Part shown: one piece after another, positions 29,131-36,982 of the stretch
Layout of the letters: the number at the start of each line of letters is the position of its first letter
Position numbering within the stretch: position 1 is the first letter of the stretch
NCBI GenBank assembly: GCA_040755155.1
Contig: JBFMBP010000027.1
Location: 1-52,161, forward strand
Direction of reading: 5' to 3'
Length of the DNA: 52,161 nt
Source of the DNA: Candidatus Omnitrophota bacterium
GTDB taxonomy: Bacteria > Hinthialibacterota > Hinthialibacteria > Hinthialibacterales > Hinthialibacteraceae
Notes under the pieces: generated by a model
What the model saw: the letters and a program-made list of their open reading frames with translations, nothing else
Told to the model about the DNA's origin: nothing
Databases searched by the model: none
Program-made: the position numbers and the translations under genes

Positions 29131-29282
29131 GAACCTCTTGCAAAACTCTATTATTCCTCCCCCAAGCTTGGGGGAGGTTAGGAGGGGGTTGTTTTAAGTC
29201 TAACTAAATCAACCCCCCTCTAACTCTCCCCAAGCTTGGGGGGGAATTTAAAAGCGGATATTATTATTTTTGCAAAAACCTC
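29131..29282. repeat. MITE-like 150-bp inverted-repeat element, copy A
   Basis: A palindromic element with ends CCTCTTGCAAAA and TTTTTGCAAAAACC (inverted), an inner hairpin CTCCCCCAAGCTTGGGGGAG and a second half with CTCCCCAAGCTTGGGG. Its nearly identical relative lies at 34955-35104. It encodes no protein. Size, terminal inverted repeats and two copies in 52 kb suggest a non-autonomous mobile element or large REP unit. Confidence 0.8.
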
Positions 29283-29371
29283 ACGGATTAATCTTTATTT
29301 TTATGGGAAAAGATAAAGGAGCGCTAGAGGATATTCGTCGACATGTTTAGCGTCAAAAGAGGTTCGAAACA

Positions 29372-30685
29372 ATGAGAAAATTGTTTATGCGGGAAGCGTT
29401 TGCTCTTCTCTCTAATGAACATAATAAAGAAAAGAGAAGGGTAAAATGTAATTTGGGCGTTAACATCCCTCACCCTAGCCTTCTCCCAGAGGAAGAGGGG
29501 ATTTTGCGCGTATTCTTTCGACATATTCCTAAATTTGGCTATAGATATTTTTTCGTGTTATTTGCCGCCTTATGGCTAGGGGGGAATGGCTTCGTTTATG
29601 CGCAGACGCCTTTATCGGACGAGGATTTCGATGCCGTCATTGTTCCCGTGGGAGTATCGGCTCATGCTTCGGGGAAGGATTTCTCGGCTGCTATACCCCA
29701 GGATATGGGGCTGAACTTGTTGCCGGTGGATAATTACCCAATGGGGATGGTAGAACTGACGTTTACCGCCGATCAGCTGACGATCCGGTTGAAGGCGGGA
29801 GAAGCGATTCGATTTTGGTCCGATCCCATACCGGTTTCGCCTTCCACCGTTCTATTTACCTGCAACGTTGCCATCGCCGGAGCGACGCCGGAACAAGCAG
29901 CGGCGGCTTTAGTGGATGGGGTGGATATGAACCGCCTGGGGGTGAATCTGACATATGGCAAGGATATTCCTATGGATGGGCGTGATTATTCGTTGGAGTA
30001 CGAATGCCTTTCCGATCAAGCTATTCTCTTGCTGCAATTCGTGGGGCCGAAGGAAGGGGAATCGTCGATTACTGTGAAGCGGTTGCGTATGCTTTCCAAT
30101 TTCAGCGAACGGGAGTTTGCGTTAGGATCTACGGCGTTGACGGCGACGGAAGATTTCGGAAAGGGGATGGATTTCGTATTAATCAACAAACCACCATCGA
30201 CGGAAGGCGGCATAGTACTGCTAAACGCTAACTTTAATCGGTCAATCTTTCCGGCATCCACGGCGCAGGCGCTTTTGTTGGGAACGCAATCGCCAAACGA
30301 TGTAATCCAGGTTTTAGCGCCGCTGCCGTTGAAGGCGAATAGTATGGATTTGCGAACCAATCCAGTGAAGATTTACGCTCAAGCGTATGTTCGGCGCGTG
30401 CGGGGAACGGAGGGGATTTTTTCCATCGCCCTTTTCAGCGGCGCGACGGGGACGGTGGGGTATGTGGATTATCCCGTCGCTTCCCTGCCCGGCGATGCGT
30501 GGATGCGGGTGGAGTGCCCCGTGCTTTTTACGGAGGAAGGAGCGCAGGCGCCGATGATGATATTGCAAGTGCGCGGGGGTAGTTCCGGCGTGGCCATAGA
30601 TGACATCTCCTTGCAAGCGAGAATGGATTCGCCGTATTTTTGGGATGCGGATATGATTCTATCGGCAAGCGGCGCGGCGGATTGA
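29372..30685 (+). CDS. Secreted protein of unknown function
   Basis: A 437-residue protein I do not recognise. A hydrophobic signal segment (about 58-77, FFVLFAALWLGGNGFVYA) ends before QTPLSDED; the mature part is beta-rich, with jelly-roll-like stretches such as RDYSLEYECLSDQAILLLQF and VKIYAQAYVRRVRGTEGIFS that resemble carbohydrate-binding domains. The N-terminus is odd: residues 34-43 are encoded by a CCCTC/GAGGG hairpin repeat (29468-29500) that also occurs between genes elsewhere. Either the repeat inserted in frame, or the true start is a TTG at 29504 just after it, giving a normal 30-residue signal peptide. AGAGG nine bases before the ATG at 29372 supports the longer form. A terminator follows the gene. 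Confidence 0.65.
   Translation: MRKLFMREAFALLSNEHNKEKRRVKCNLGVNIPHPSLLPEEEGILRVFFRHIPKFGYRYFFVLFAALWLGGNGFVYAQTPLSDEDFDAVIVPVGVSAHASGKDFSAAIPQDMGLNLLPVDNYPMGMVELTFTADQLTIRLKAGEAIRFWSDPIPVSPSTVLFTCNVAIAGATPEQAAAALVDGVDMNRLGVNLTYGKDIPMDGRDYSLEYECLSDQAILLLQFVGPKEGESSITVKRLRMLSNFSEREFALGSTALTATEDFGKGMDFVLINKPPSTEGGIVLLNANFNRSIFPASTAQALLLGTQSPNDVIQVLAPLPLKANSMDLRTNPVKIYAQAYVRRVRGTEGIFSIALFSGATGTVGYVDYPVASLPGDAWMRVECPVLFTEEGAQAPMMILQVRGGSSGVAIDDISLQARMDSPYFWDADMILSASGAAD
29468..29500. repeat. CCCTC/GAGGG hairpin repeat inside a coding frame
   Basis: CCTCACCCTAGCC..TCTCCCAGAGGAAGAGGGG, the reverse complement of the hairpin at 2519-2552, with a few changes. It lies in the 5' part of the 29372-30685 frame. 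Confidence 0.75.
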
Positions 30686-30718
30686 AAATAAAAATCTGTT
30701 ACGCTATGGTTGGAATTA

Positions 30719-30750
30719 GGCGCGGCTCGCTGCATAGAGCCGCCTTTATT
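30719..30750 (+). terminator. Rho-independent terminator
   Basis: GGCGCGGCTC (30719-30728), an eight-base loop and GAGCCGCC (30737-30744) form a stable stem followed by TTTATT. It ends transcription of the 29372-30685 gene and separates it from the glycosyltransferase gene. Confidence 0.85.
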
Positions 30751-30771
30751 CTGTTGGTATGACGGATCAAT

Positions 30772-31878
30772 ATGAAAATCACCGTAGCCTCGTTGTGGGC
30801 GTTTAAGTTGTTTCGGCCGGAAGAGACTCAGTTTTTTGGGGGGGCGGAATTGCAACTTTATTTTCTTTCGCGGGAATTGGCGAAGAATCCCGAAAATACG
30901 GTTCAGTTCATTACGCGGGGGCATGGTCCGGCGGAGACGTTCGAGAGCGAGGGGATAAGGGTGTATAAGATTCCCTACCGCGAGAATCCGGCGCTGCGGA
31001 TGGTTTTGGGGATGCGGGATTTGTATCGCCAACTCGTTGGCTTGGATACGGATTTATTTTTGCAGCGCGGGGGGGGCGTGGAGTCGGGACTGACCGCCAT
31101 GGCGGCGAGCCGGAAGCGAAAACCGTATCTCTTCATGACCTGCCATGATTGGGACGTAGACGGAACGAATGAAAAGCGGCTGGGACTAATCGGCGGATGG
31201 TTGTTGCGGCGAGGAATGAAGCGCGCCGATTTCGTCATTGCTCAATCGCAATGGCAAAAGGAGAAACTGCGGGAGCATTACGGAAAAGAGAGCGTCGTCA
31301 TGCGGTCGGCGCATCCCATGCCGGCGGCGGTTCCGGAGAATAAAAAAGGCGTTCTTTGGGTGGGGCGATGCGAGTATTGGAAAGGGCCGAAGGTTTTTCT
31401 CGACCTGGCGGAAGCGTTGCCGGAGCATTCGTTCACAATGGTTTGCCAGAAGTCGAACGTTCCGGAGATGTTCGAAGAACTATCGGCGCGGGCGGCGCGC
31501 TTGCCGAACGTGACGTTTATTCCCGGCATTCCTTACGAGGAAACGGAGCCGCTGTTCGCCTCTCACCGGATTATGGCGAATACCTCGGTGCGGGAGGGTT
31601 ATCCTAATACCTATGTGCAATGCTTCAAATGGGGCGCGCCGGTGATAACGCAGCATATCAATCCCGACGGTTTGTTGGAATCCAACCGGATGGGGATTCA
31701 AGCGGGACATAATTTCAATGATTTGACGGCGGCGGCGCGGCGGCTGCTGGAAGACGAACGCGAATGGAAGGAATACAGCGCCAATGCGCGGCGGTTTGCG
31801 CTGGAAAACCATAACGTAGAAAAAATTGCTGCGGATATCTATCGTATTATGAAGGACTTACAGAATTCTTATGAATGA
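30772..31878 (+). CDS. GT4-family glycosyltransferase
   Basis: A 368-residue GT-B fold glycosyltransferase, soluble or membrane-peripheral, expected to move a sugar from a nucleotide-sugar donor onto a glycan or lipid. The N-terminal acceptor half has GGAELQLYFLSRELA; the donor half has VLWVGRCEYWKGPKVFLDLAEAL and VREGYPNTYVQCFKWGAPVI. In the latter the usual E-x7-E pair reads Glu275 and Gln283; substitution of the second Glu by Gln also occurs in an EGYPNTFIQ-type GT4 subgroup, so it need not mean loss of activity. The stop overlaps the next gene's ATG as ATGA, so the methyltransferase is translationally coupled. The pair may modify surface glycans, given the neighbouring surface proteins. 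Confidence 0.85.
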   Translation: MKITVASLWAFKLFRPEETQFFGGAELQLYFLSRELAKNPENTVQFITRGHGPAETFESEGIRVYKIPYRENPALRMVLGMRDLYRQLVGLDTDLFLQRGGGVESGLTAMAASRKRKPYLFMTCHDWDVDGTNEKRLGLIGGWLLRRGMKRADFVIAQSQWQKEKLREHYGKESVVMRSAHPMPAAVPENKKGVLWVGRCEYWKGPKVFLDLAEALPEHSFTMVCQKSNVPEMFEELSARAARLPNVTFIPGIPYEETEPLFASHRIMANTSVREGYPNTYVQCFKWGAPVITQHINPDGLLESNRMGIQAGHNFNDLTAAARRLLEDEREWKEYSANARRFALENHNVEKIAADIYRIMKDLQNSYE

Positions 31879-32855
31879 AAAGCGATGAATACAGGACGGA
31901 AGGCCTTATGTCCGAAGCAATCAATGTACCCCAGGAAGTGAAGGGGCTTTACACGAGATATCCGTTTCCCGGTCCCGGATTGGAAACAGAGGTCGTGGAG
32001 AATTTTCGACGGGCGCTGGCGTTCTTGCGAGTATCGCCGGATGAATTGCGTAATGCGTCCGCCCTTGACGCTGGGTGTGGGACGGGAATTGTCGCCGCTT
32101 ACTTGGCTTCTAGATGTAAAGACGTAAAGGCGTTAGACTTGACAAGCGCATCCCTGGAAATGGCTAAAGAACGGGCGGAACGCGGCGGTTTCCTCAACAT
32201 CGAATTTCGCCTTGGCTCCGTCTTCGATCTCCCCTTTCCCGAACAGAAATTCGACCTGGTTTTGTCGCGTGGTGTATTGCATCATACGGAAGACGCCTAC
32301 CGGGGATTTTGCCGCATTGCTTCCGCCTTGCGTCCTGGCGGGAGGATCATCGTCAGCTTGTATCACCGCTACGGGCGGTTGCGGCACCGGCTGCGGCGGG
32401 CAAGGGTGGCGCGAATCGCGGGGGAGGATATCGAGAGGCGAGTAGAGACGGCGGAGCGGTTGTATTTTTTGGGGACTCCGGATTCGGAAAAAGAGCGGAT
32501 CCGCAGTCTAATCAGCGATCAATACGCGCATCCCCATGAAACCTATCATACGGGGGGGCAGGTGATGCGATGGTTTAGGGAAAATGGGATCGAATACGCT
32601 TCGTCCTATTATCCCATCCATCCCACGGAATATTTTCAATTGGAAGAGGCGCTGTTTCCCGAAGAAGCGTTGCAACGTTCAGGAAAGCATCGCGCCGCCC
32701 GCGCTGTTTTAAGGGGAATGAAAGCGGCGCGGATAGATAAAGCAATGGCGCTGCTGGGAGGCGGCGGCGCATTGGGCCGGACGATGATGGAATTATCCTG
32801 GTTTTTCTTCAATATCCAGTATTTCTATATGACGGGGATCAAGAAGGGAGATTGA
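31875..32855 (+). CDS. SAM-dependent class I methyltransferase
   Basis: A 326-residue protein with a Rossmann methyltransferase core: motif I ALDAGCGTGIVAAYLA, the acidic strand VKALDLTSASLEMAKERA, and motif IV-VI VLSRGVLHHTEDAY then ALRPGGRIIVSLYHRYGR. The short N-terminal YTRYPFPGPG segment is typical of a group of methyltransferases found beside glycosyltransferases. The C-terminal 130 residues are helical with an aromatic end and could bind the acceptor. The ATG at 31875 overlaps the glycosyltransferase stop; an in-frame ATG at 31908 has GGAAGG four bases upstream and may be the main start. The substrate is unknown; small molecules, lipids or glycans are possible. Confidence 0.85.
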   Translation: MKSDEYRTEGLMSEAINVPQEVKGLYTRYPFPGPGLETEVVENFRRALAFLRVSPDELRNASALDAGCGTGIVAAYLASRCKDVKALDLTSASLEMAKERAERGGFLNIEFRLGSVFDLPFPEQKFDLVLSRGVLHHTEDAYRGFCRIASALRPGGRIIVSLYHRYGRLRHRLRRARVARIAGEDIERRVETAERLYFLGTPDSEKERIRSLISDQYAHPHETYHTGGQVMRWFRENGIEYASSYYPIHPTEYFQLEEALFPEEALQRSGKHRAARAVLRGMKAARIDKAMALLGGGGALGRTMMELSWFFFNIQYFYMTGIKKGD

Positions 32856-32864
32856 GGACTCCTC

Positions 32865-32910
32865 TTATTACTGCGAAGCTTGGTTCGCGTTAATAACGGG
32901 ATTTCTTTTT
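32865..32910 (+). terminator. Possible intrinsic terminator
   Basis: TTATTA..GCGAA (32865-32877) pairs with TTCGC..TAATAA (32884-32896) with one mismatch and a wobble, followed after five bases by ATTTCTTTTT. It lies ten bases beyond the methyltransferase stop. The stem is A/T-rich, so efficiency is doubtful. Confidence 0.4.
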
Positions 32911-33066
32911 AATGTGAACATGAATAAGAAAAACTCTTTTTATGGTTTTATTAAGGACATAATCCCCATCTTCAGGAATAACAGCCTTCAGTTATAATTT
33001 TTCATATCCAACTAAGTTCCATTACGGAACAACATACCGAATTTTTCCCTACCTGCATGGAGCCGC

Positions 33067-34287
33067 ATGGAAATCCCCGTTTTTTGCATTTTTATCTTCG
33101 TCTACGCCGGAATGATTTTGGGCGGGATTCCGGGTTTGGTTTTGGATCGCACGGGGATTGCCTTGATCGGGGCGATCGCCGTGATCCTGACGGGGGCCGC
33201 TTCGCCCATCGAGGCGTGGAATGCGGTGGATGTTTCGACGATCGCCTTGCTTTTCGGGCTGATGGTGGTTTCGTCCCAGTTCAGGTTGGGGGGATTTTAC
33301 GTCGCCGTGACGCGGGCGCTCGCCGCTTCGCCTTATTCTCCGGAGCGGATTCTTTTGTTGTTGGTCTATATTTCCGGGCTGCTCTCGGCTCTATTGGCTA
33401 ATGACATCGTTTGTTTGGCGATGGCGCCGATTCTGATTGAAGGCTGCGCGAAGAAGAAGCTGAATCCAGTTCCTTTCCTGATCGCACTGGCCTGTGCGTC
33501 CAATATAGGATCGGCGGCGACGCTGATCGGCAATCCGCAAAATATGCTGATCGGGCAGGGATTGAAACTCTCCTTCCGCGGCTATCTGCTAGACGGCGCC
33601 ATTCCCGCTGCGTTAGGTCTTTTCGGAGCTTGGGGGATTATCTGTTGGAATTATCGGGGTCGATGGCGATGCGAATTCCGCTTGCCGGAAGTGGTAGCGC
33701 CCGTTTTCAATCTTTGGCAAAGCGGAAAAGGATTAGTTATACTTGCGCTGCTGCTCGCCGTTTTTCTCTTTACGCCGTGGCCAAGGGAGGCGGCGGCGCT
33801 GGCGGCGGCGGGGATTCTGTTGACGAGCCGCAAGATGGAGTCGCGGAACATGCTGGGATTGGTGGATTGGCATGTGTTGGTTTTGTTTATCGGTCTGTTC
33901 GTGGTGAATCATGCGTTGAATGCGACGGGTTTGGCGGCGGCCGGGATTTTGCGCTTGGCGAACAGCGGCGCCGATTTGCACCATCCCGCCTGGCTTTTCG
34001 GCGCGACGGTTGTCCTTTCCAATTTGGTTTCCAACGTACCGGCGGTGATGCTGCTTATGCCCGCCGCCACACATCCGCTCGCTGGTCCGGTATTGGCGTT
34101 GAGCAGTACGCTGGCGGGCAATCTCATCATCGTCGGCAGCATCGCCAATATCATTGTAGTCGACAAAGCGGCGCAATGCGGCATCCGCATCGGCTGGAAA
34201 GAACACGCGCGCGCGGGGATTCCCATTACGATATTGACTTTGGCCATCGCGGCGGTTTGGTTGGGGATGCGGGCTGTTATGCATTAA
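33067..34287 (+). CDS. Anion permease of the ion-transporter (ArsB/CitMHS/SLC13-like) superfamily
   Basis: A 406-residue inner-membrane transporter with about ten to eleven hydrophobic segments. The two-fold pattern of the ion-transporter superfamily is visible: SALLANDIVCLAMAPILIE with SNIGSAATLIGNPQNMLIG in the first half, and VLSNLVSNVPAVMLLMP with TLAGNLIIVGSIANIIVVD in the second half. These paired N-D and N-P loops resemble the substrate/sodium-binding hairpins of ArsB, NhaD, CitMHS and SLC13 carriers. The substrate (arsenite, citrate, sulfate or another anion) cannot be told from sequence alone; no ars or citrate genes are adjacent. It ends 33 bases from a convergent membrane-protein gene. 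Confidence 0.8.
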   Translation: MEIPVFCIFIFVYAGMILGGIPGLVLDRTGIALIGAIAVILTGAASPIEAWNAVDVSTIALLFGLMVVSSQFRLGGFYVAVTRALAASPYSPERILLLLVYISGLLSALLANDIVCLAMAPILIEGCAKKKLNPVPFLIALACASNIGSAATLIGNPQNMLIGQGLKLSFRGYLLDGAIPAALGLFGAWGIICWNYRGRWRCEFRLPEVVAPVFNLWQSGKGLVILALLLAVFLFTPWPREAAALAAAGILLTSRKMESRNMLGLVDWHVLVLFIGLFVVNHALNATGLAAAGILRLANSGADLHHPAWLFGATVVLSNLVSNVPAVMLLMPAATHPLAGPVLALSSTLAGNLIIVGSIANIIVVDKAAQCGIRIGWKEHARAGIPITILTLAIAAVWLGMRAVMH

Positions 34288-34320
34288 CAACGAATAGCGG
34301 ATTGTGGCTAGGAATCGGCT

Positions 34321-34935
34321 TCATTCTTCCTTGACAATTTTTACTTTGCGCTTTTTCTGCTTCTGCTGAATGAGATAACCGATGGAGCTTAGGGGGAGGA
34401 AGGCGATGGGGACGTTGATGGAATCGGCGATGAAGTAGCCTCCGGCGCAAGCGGTGAGGGCGATGACGATTTGTTTCTGCGCTAGAATGAAGAGGACGGA
34501 AATGATGAGAGCCAGGACGGCGGGCCAGGCTTCTCCCAGCGTGCGGTTGAGCGAATCGAGGACGCCTATGGCGGCGAAGAGCCGTTCAACGAGTTCCCGC
34601 TGGCCTTTGTCGGCGTAGAGGATATATAGGGAACCGGCGAAGGCGGCGAGGAAAATGGCCGCCGCGAATAGGCGCTTGGAGAGAATGACGCCCAAGACGC
34701 CGGTCACAGCGCCAGCAATATAAGGCGCAATCGGATGCGTGGGAAAATATCGGATGAGATCAGGGTTGATTTCGGGCGCCAGAGTAATGAGCATTTGGTA
34801 AAAACTGAAGCCAAAGAGAAAGCCGAGTCCGAAGCCGACGGCGTTCAAGCCCATGCGGAAAAGCGTCCAGCCAAAAGCGAATAAGCCTAAACCAATAGCC
34901 AAGCGAAGACAAAATTCGGGAGTGATGTTTTGCAT
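34321..34935 (-). CDS. Small multi-pass membrane protein, TMEM198/DUF4203-like
   Basis: A 204-residue protein with six to seven hydrophobic segments and glycine-rich helices (NAVGFGLGFLFGFSFYQML), a layout seen in DUF4203/TMEM198-like proteins of unknown function. The C-terminus is strongly basic, KQKKRKVKIVKEE, and presumably cytoplasmic. The frame extends upstream to a TTG at 34965, but that is inside the MITE-like repeat, so the ATG at 34935 is the likely start. It is convergent with the anion permease gene; no operon partner is seen. Confidence 0.6.
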   Translation of the reverse strand: MQNITPEFCLRLAIGLGLFAFGWTLFRMGLNAVGFGLGFLFGFSFYQMLITLAPEINPDLIRYFPTHPIAPYIAGAVTGVLGVILSKRLFAAAIFLAAFAGSLYILYADKGQRELVERLFAAIGVLDSLNRTLGEAWPAVLALIISVLFILAQKQIVIALTACAGGYFIADSINVPIAFLPLSSIGYLIQQKQKKRKVKIVKEE

Positions 34936-34954
34936 AGTAATCTTTATATGATGA

Positions 34955-35104
34955 GCCTCTTGCAAAGCTATATTATTCCTCCCCCAAGCTTGGGGGAGGT
35001 TAGGAGGGGTTGAGATAAGTCTAACAAAATCAACCCCCCTCTAACTCCCCCCAAGCTTGGGGGGAGAATTGAAAAGAAAATTAAACCATTTTTGCAAGAA
35101 CCGC
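34955..35104. repeat. MITE-like 150-bp inverted-repeat element, copy B
   Basis: Ends GCCTCTTGCAAA and TTTTTGCAAGAACCGC are inverted copies of each other. Inside are the same two AAGCTT-centred C/G hairpins as in copy A at 29131-29282, joined by TAAGTCTAAC. It begins 20 bases upstream of the 34321-34935 gene start, so it may carry or displace that gene's promoter. Confidence 0.85.
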
Positions 35105-35144
35105 TGATGATAAAGGATAAATCAAGGCTCTCATTCGTTATTCG

Positions 35145-36521
35145 CTAAGCGCGTCTTGCCGTCAATTCGGCGATAATCCGATTGCATTCCGGATCGGAAG
35201 GATTGAGGGCGACGGCGGAGCGCAGACAATCGATGGCTTCGTCTTGCTTATCCAATTCCATGCGCACTCGTCCAAGGTATTTTAGCGCCTCGAAATGATC
35301 GGGCGAATGCTCCAAGCTGAGTTCCAGGTTTTTTTCCGCCGCCTGCCATTTGCCTTCATGCGCAGAAATTATGCCTTTGACGAGAGCGATGTCGGGGCAA
35401 CGAGGATCGAGGTCCAGCGCGCGCTTAAGGAATTCCGCCGTTTTAGCTTTGTCGCCTTTGCCATAAGCCAGCTGAGCCAATTGGGCATAAGGCCGTGGGT
35501 TGTCCCGGTTGATTTTCAAGACGCGGACGTAATAGTCTCGAGCTTCCGCCGCATTGCCGGACATCTGGCATGCGATTCCCATTTCGAGCAGGGCTTCTTC
35601 ATATTCGTCGTCCCGCATCAACGCTTCCTGCAGGAAACCCATCGCTTCCTCATACTTTCCCATTCGATTGGACGCCAATCCCAGGTTGTATAAAACCAGA
35701 ATATCGGGGGAGTGTTCTTTCATAAAAGATAAGAAAACGTCGTAAGCGCGCTTGAACAAACCTTTTTTGGCGAAGGCCATGCCGAGAAGCATGGCGGCGT
35801 CCCTTTCGACGCCGGGCCGGTCTTTCAGTTCCAGCAGGCGCATGATGGCTTCGTTGTATTGCTCATTGCGAAAAAGAGCGGCCGCTTCCACCAACTCTTC
35901 GCGGGCTTCTTCTTCGGGGGATTTCTCGGCGGATTCTTCCTCTTGATATTCCAGCGCGTGGATGACGGCGTTGAGGCCCCGCTTGGCCGGTTCGTATTCC
36001 GGATCCAGTTCCAGGCTCAGTTCGTAGTATTCCTGGGCTTTCGCCAATTTTTTCAATTTTCGCAAAACATCTCCGGCGGAAGCGTAAAATGGGGCGTAAT
36101 GAGGCATCGTCTTTATGCCCGCTTCGAGGAGGGAAAGGGCTTTTTTGGGACTCTGCTCCTGTAGGTAGTACTTGGCCAATTCGTTGCGGACGCGGGGATC
36201 CTTGGGATTCTTTTTTAAGGCTTTTTTGAGGATCTTGACGCCCTTGGTTTCCTCTCCGGCTTTTATCAGGCTTTTGCCATAGGACCAATGCGCTTCCTGG
36301 TCGTTGGGAAGCAGCGAAAGGACCTTTTCATACATGGAAAGCGCGTCGGCGGAGCGCTGCATCTCGTCGTAAATGCGCGCTATGAGGTAATAGACATCGG
36401 GATAATCGGGCTGGATGACGAGGACTTTTTTTAAGGGAATAAGGGCTTGCTCGTAATGGCCGGCGGAGTAAAGCTCCATCCCTTGCCTGTAATGTTGTAC
36501 GAAGGGGTTTGCGTTGGCCAT
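35145..36521 (-). CDS. Cytoplasmic TPR-repeat protein
   Basis: A 458-residue protein made almost wholly of tetratricopeptide repeats, about eleven units of 34 residues with the usual W/L-G-Y-A-P pattern, for example QGMELYSAGHYEQALIPLKK, ARIYDEMQRSADALSMYEKV and YAQLAQLAYGKGDKAKTAEF. A Glu-rich break (about 195-215, EEESAEKSPEEEAREELVE) splits the array in two. There is no signal peptide or membrane segment, so it should act in the cytoplasm as a scaffold. The ATG at 36521 has AGGCGG four bases upstream and is preferred over the ATG at 36539. It lies downstream of the tRNA-Val gene on the same strand. Confidence 0.8.
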   Translation of the reverse strand: MANANPFVQHYRQGMELYSAGHYEQALIPLKKVLVIQPDYPDVYYLIARIYDEMQRSADALSMYEKVLSLLPNDQEAHWSYGKSLIKAGEETKGVKILKKALKKNPKDPRVRNELAKYYLQEQSPKKALSLLEAGIKTMPHYAPFYASAGDVLRKLKKLAKAQEYYELSLELDPEYEPAKRGLNAVIHALEYQEEESAEKSPEEEAREELVEAAALFRNEQYNEAIMRLLELKDRPGVERDAAMLLGMAFAKKGLFKRAYDVFLSFMKEHSPDILVLYNLGLASNRMGKYEEAMGFLQEALMRDDEYEEALLEMGIACQMSGNAAEARDYYVRVLKINRDNPRPYAQLAQLAYGKGDKAKTAEFLKRALDLDPRCPDIALVKGIISAHEGKWQAAEKNLELSLEHSPDHFEALKYLGRVRMELDKQDEAIDCLRSAVALNPSDPECNRIIAELTARRA

Positions 36522-36681
36522 GAAACCGCCTGATCGCATGCGGCTGCGCTTGCCGGGAGAGCGGATTCCGGGAGGGCGTTCTTGCGAAAAGAATACGAAC
36601 CGGCGCCATTTCCCTGGAATCGAACCGTTGGCGAATTACCCTCCGGCGATCGCGGCGCCTTATCAAGGGTAAAAGAAAAAA

Positions 36682-36755
36682 TGGGCGATACTGGATTCGA
36701 ACCAGTGGCCTCCAGTTTGTGATACTGGCGCTCTAACCAACTGAGCTAATCGCCC
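36682..36755 (-). tRNA. tRNA-Val (anticodon CAC)
   Basis: The minus strand folds into a complete 74-base cloverleaf: acceptor GGGCGAT/ATCGCCC, D arm GCTC-AGTTGGTTA-GAGC, anticodon stem CCAGT/ACTGG with loop ATCACAA (anticodon CAC, reading GUG), five-base variable loop AGGCC, and T arm ACTGG-TTCGAAT-CCAGT. The discriminator base is A. CCA is not encoded; a run of T follows and probably ends transcription. Confidence 0.96.
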
Positions 36756-36982
36756 GCTCGGTTTTAATTATCGCCCAGGTTGGGATGAAGTCAAGGCGAT
36801 AATAACTAATGATGAGTGATGAATGATGAATGATGAGTGATTTGGATATCACAGAGATATGTCCATTCCCCGGGTAAAACAGTCGTCTCGCTAGTGTTAC
36901 CTATGAGATTTCGCAATGCGGTTAAATAATCGCAAGCGCGCCATTCCGTTCATCCTATCATCCTTTATCCTAAAACTGACAT
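36756..36982. repeat. Intergenic region with period-7 minisatellite (copy 3)
   Basis: Between tRNA-Val and leuS. At 36808-36840 there are four to five GATGAAT/GATGAGT units. The rest shows no gene, terminator or clear promoter. Confidence 0.75.

Noticed and set aside
34936-34965. N-terminal extension of the 34321 membrane protein
   Set aside because: The extra codons start with TTG inside the MITE-like repeat, and the ATG at 34935 gives a natural membrane-protein start.
36808-36840. Short tandem repeats considered as a CRISPR array
   Set aside because: The unit is only seven bases with no spacers, and no cas genes are present.
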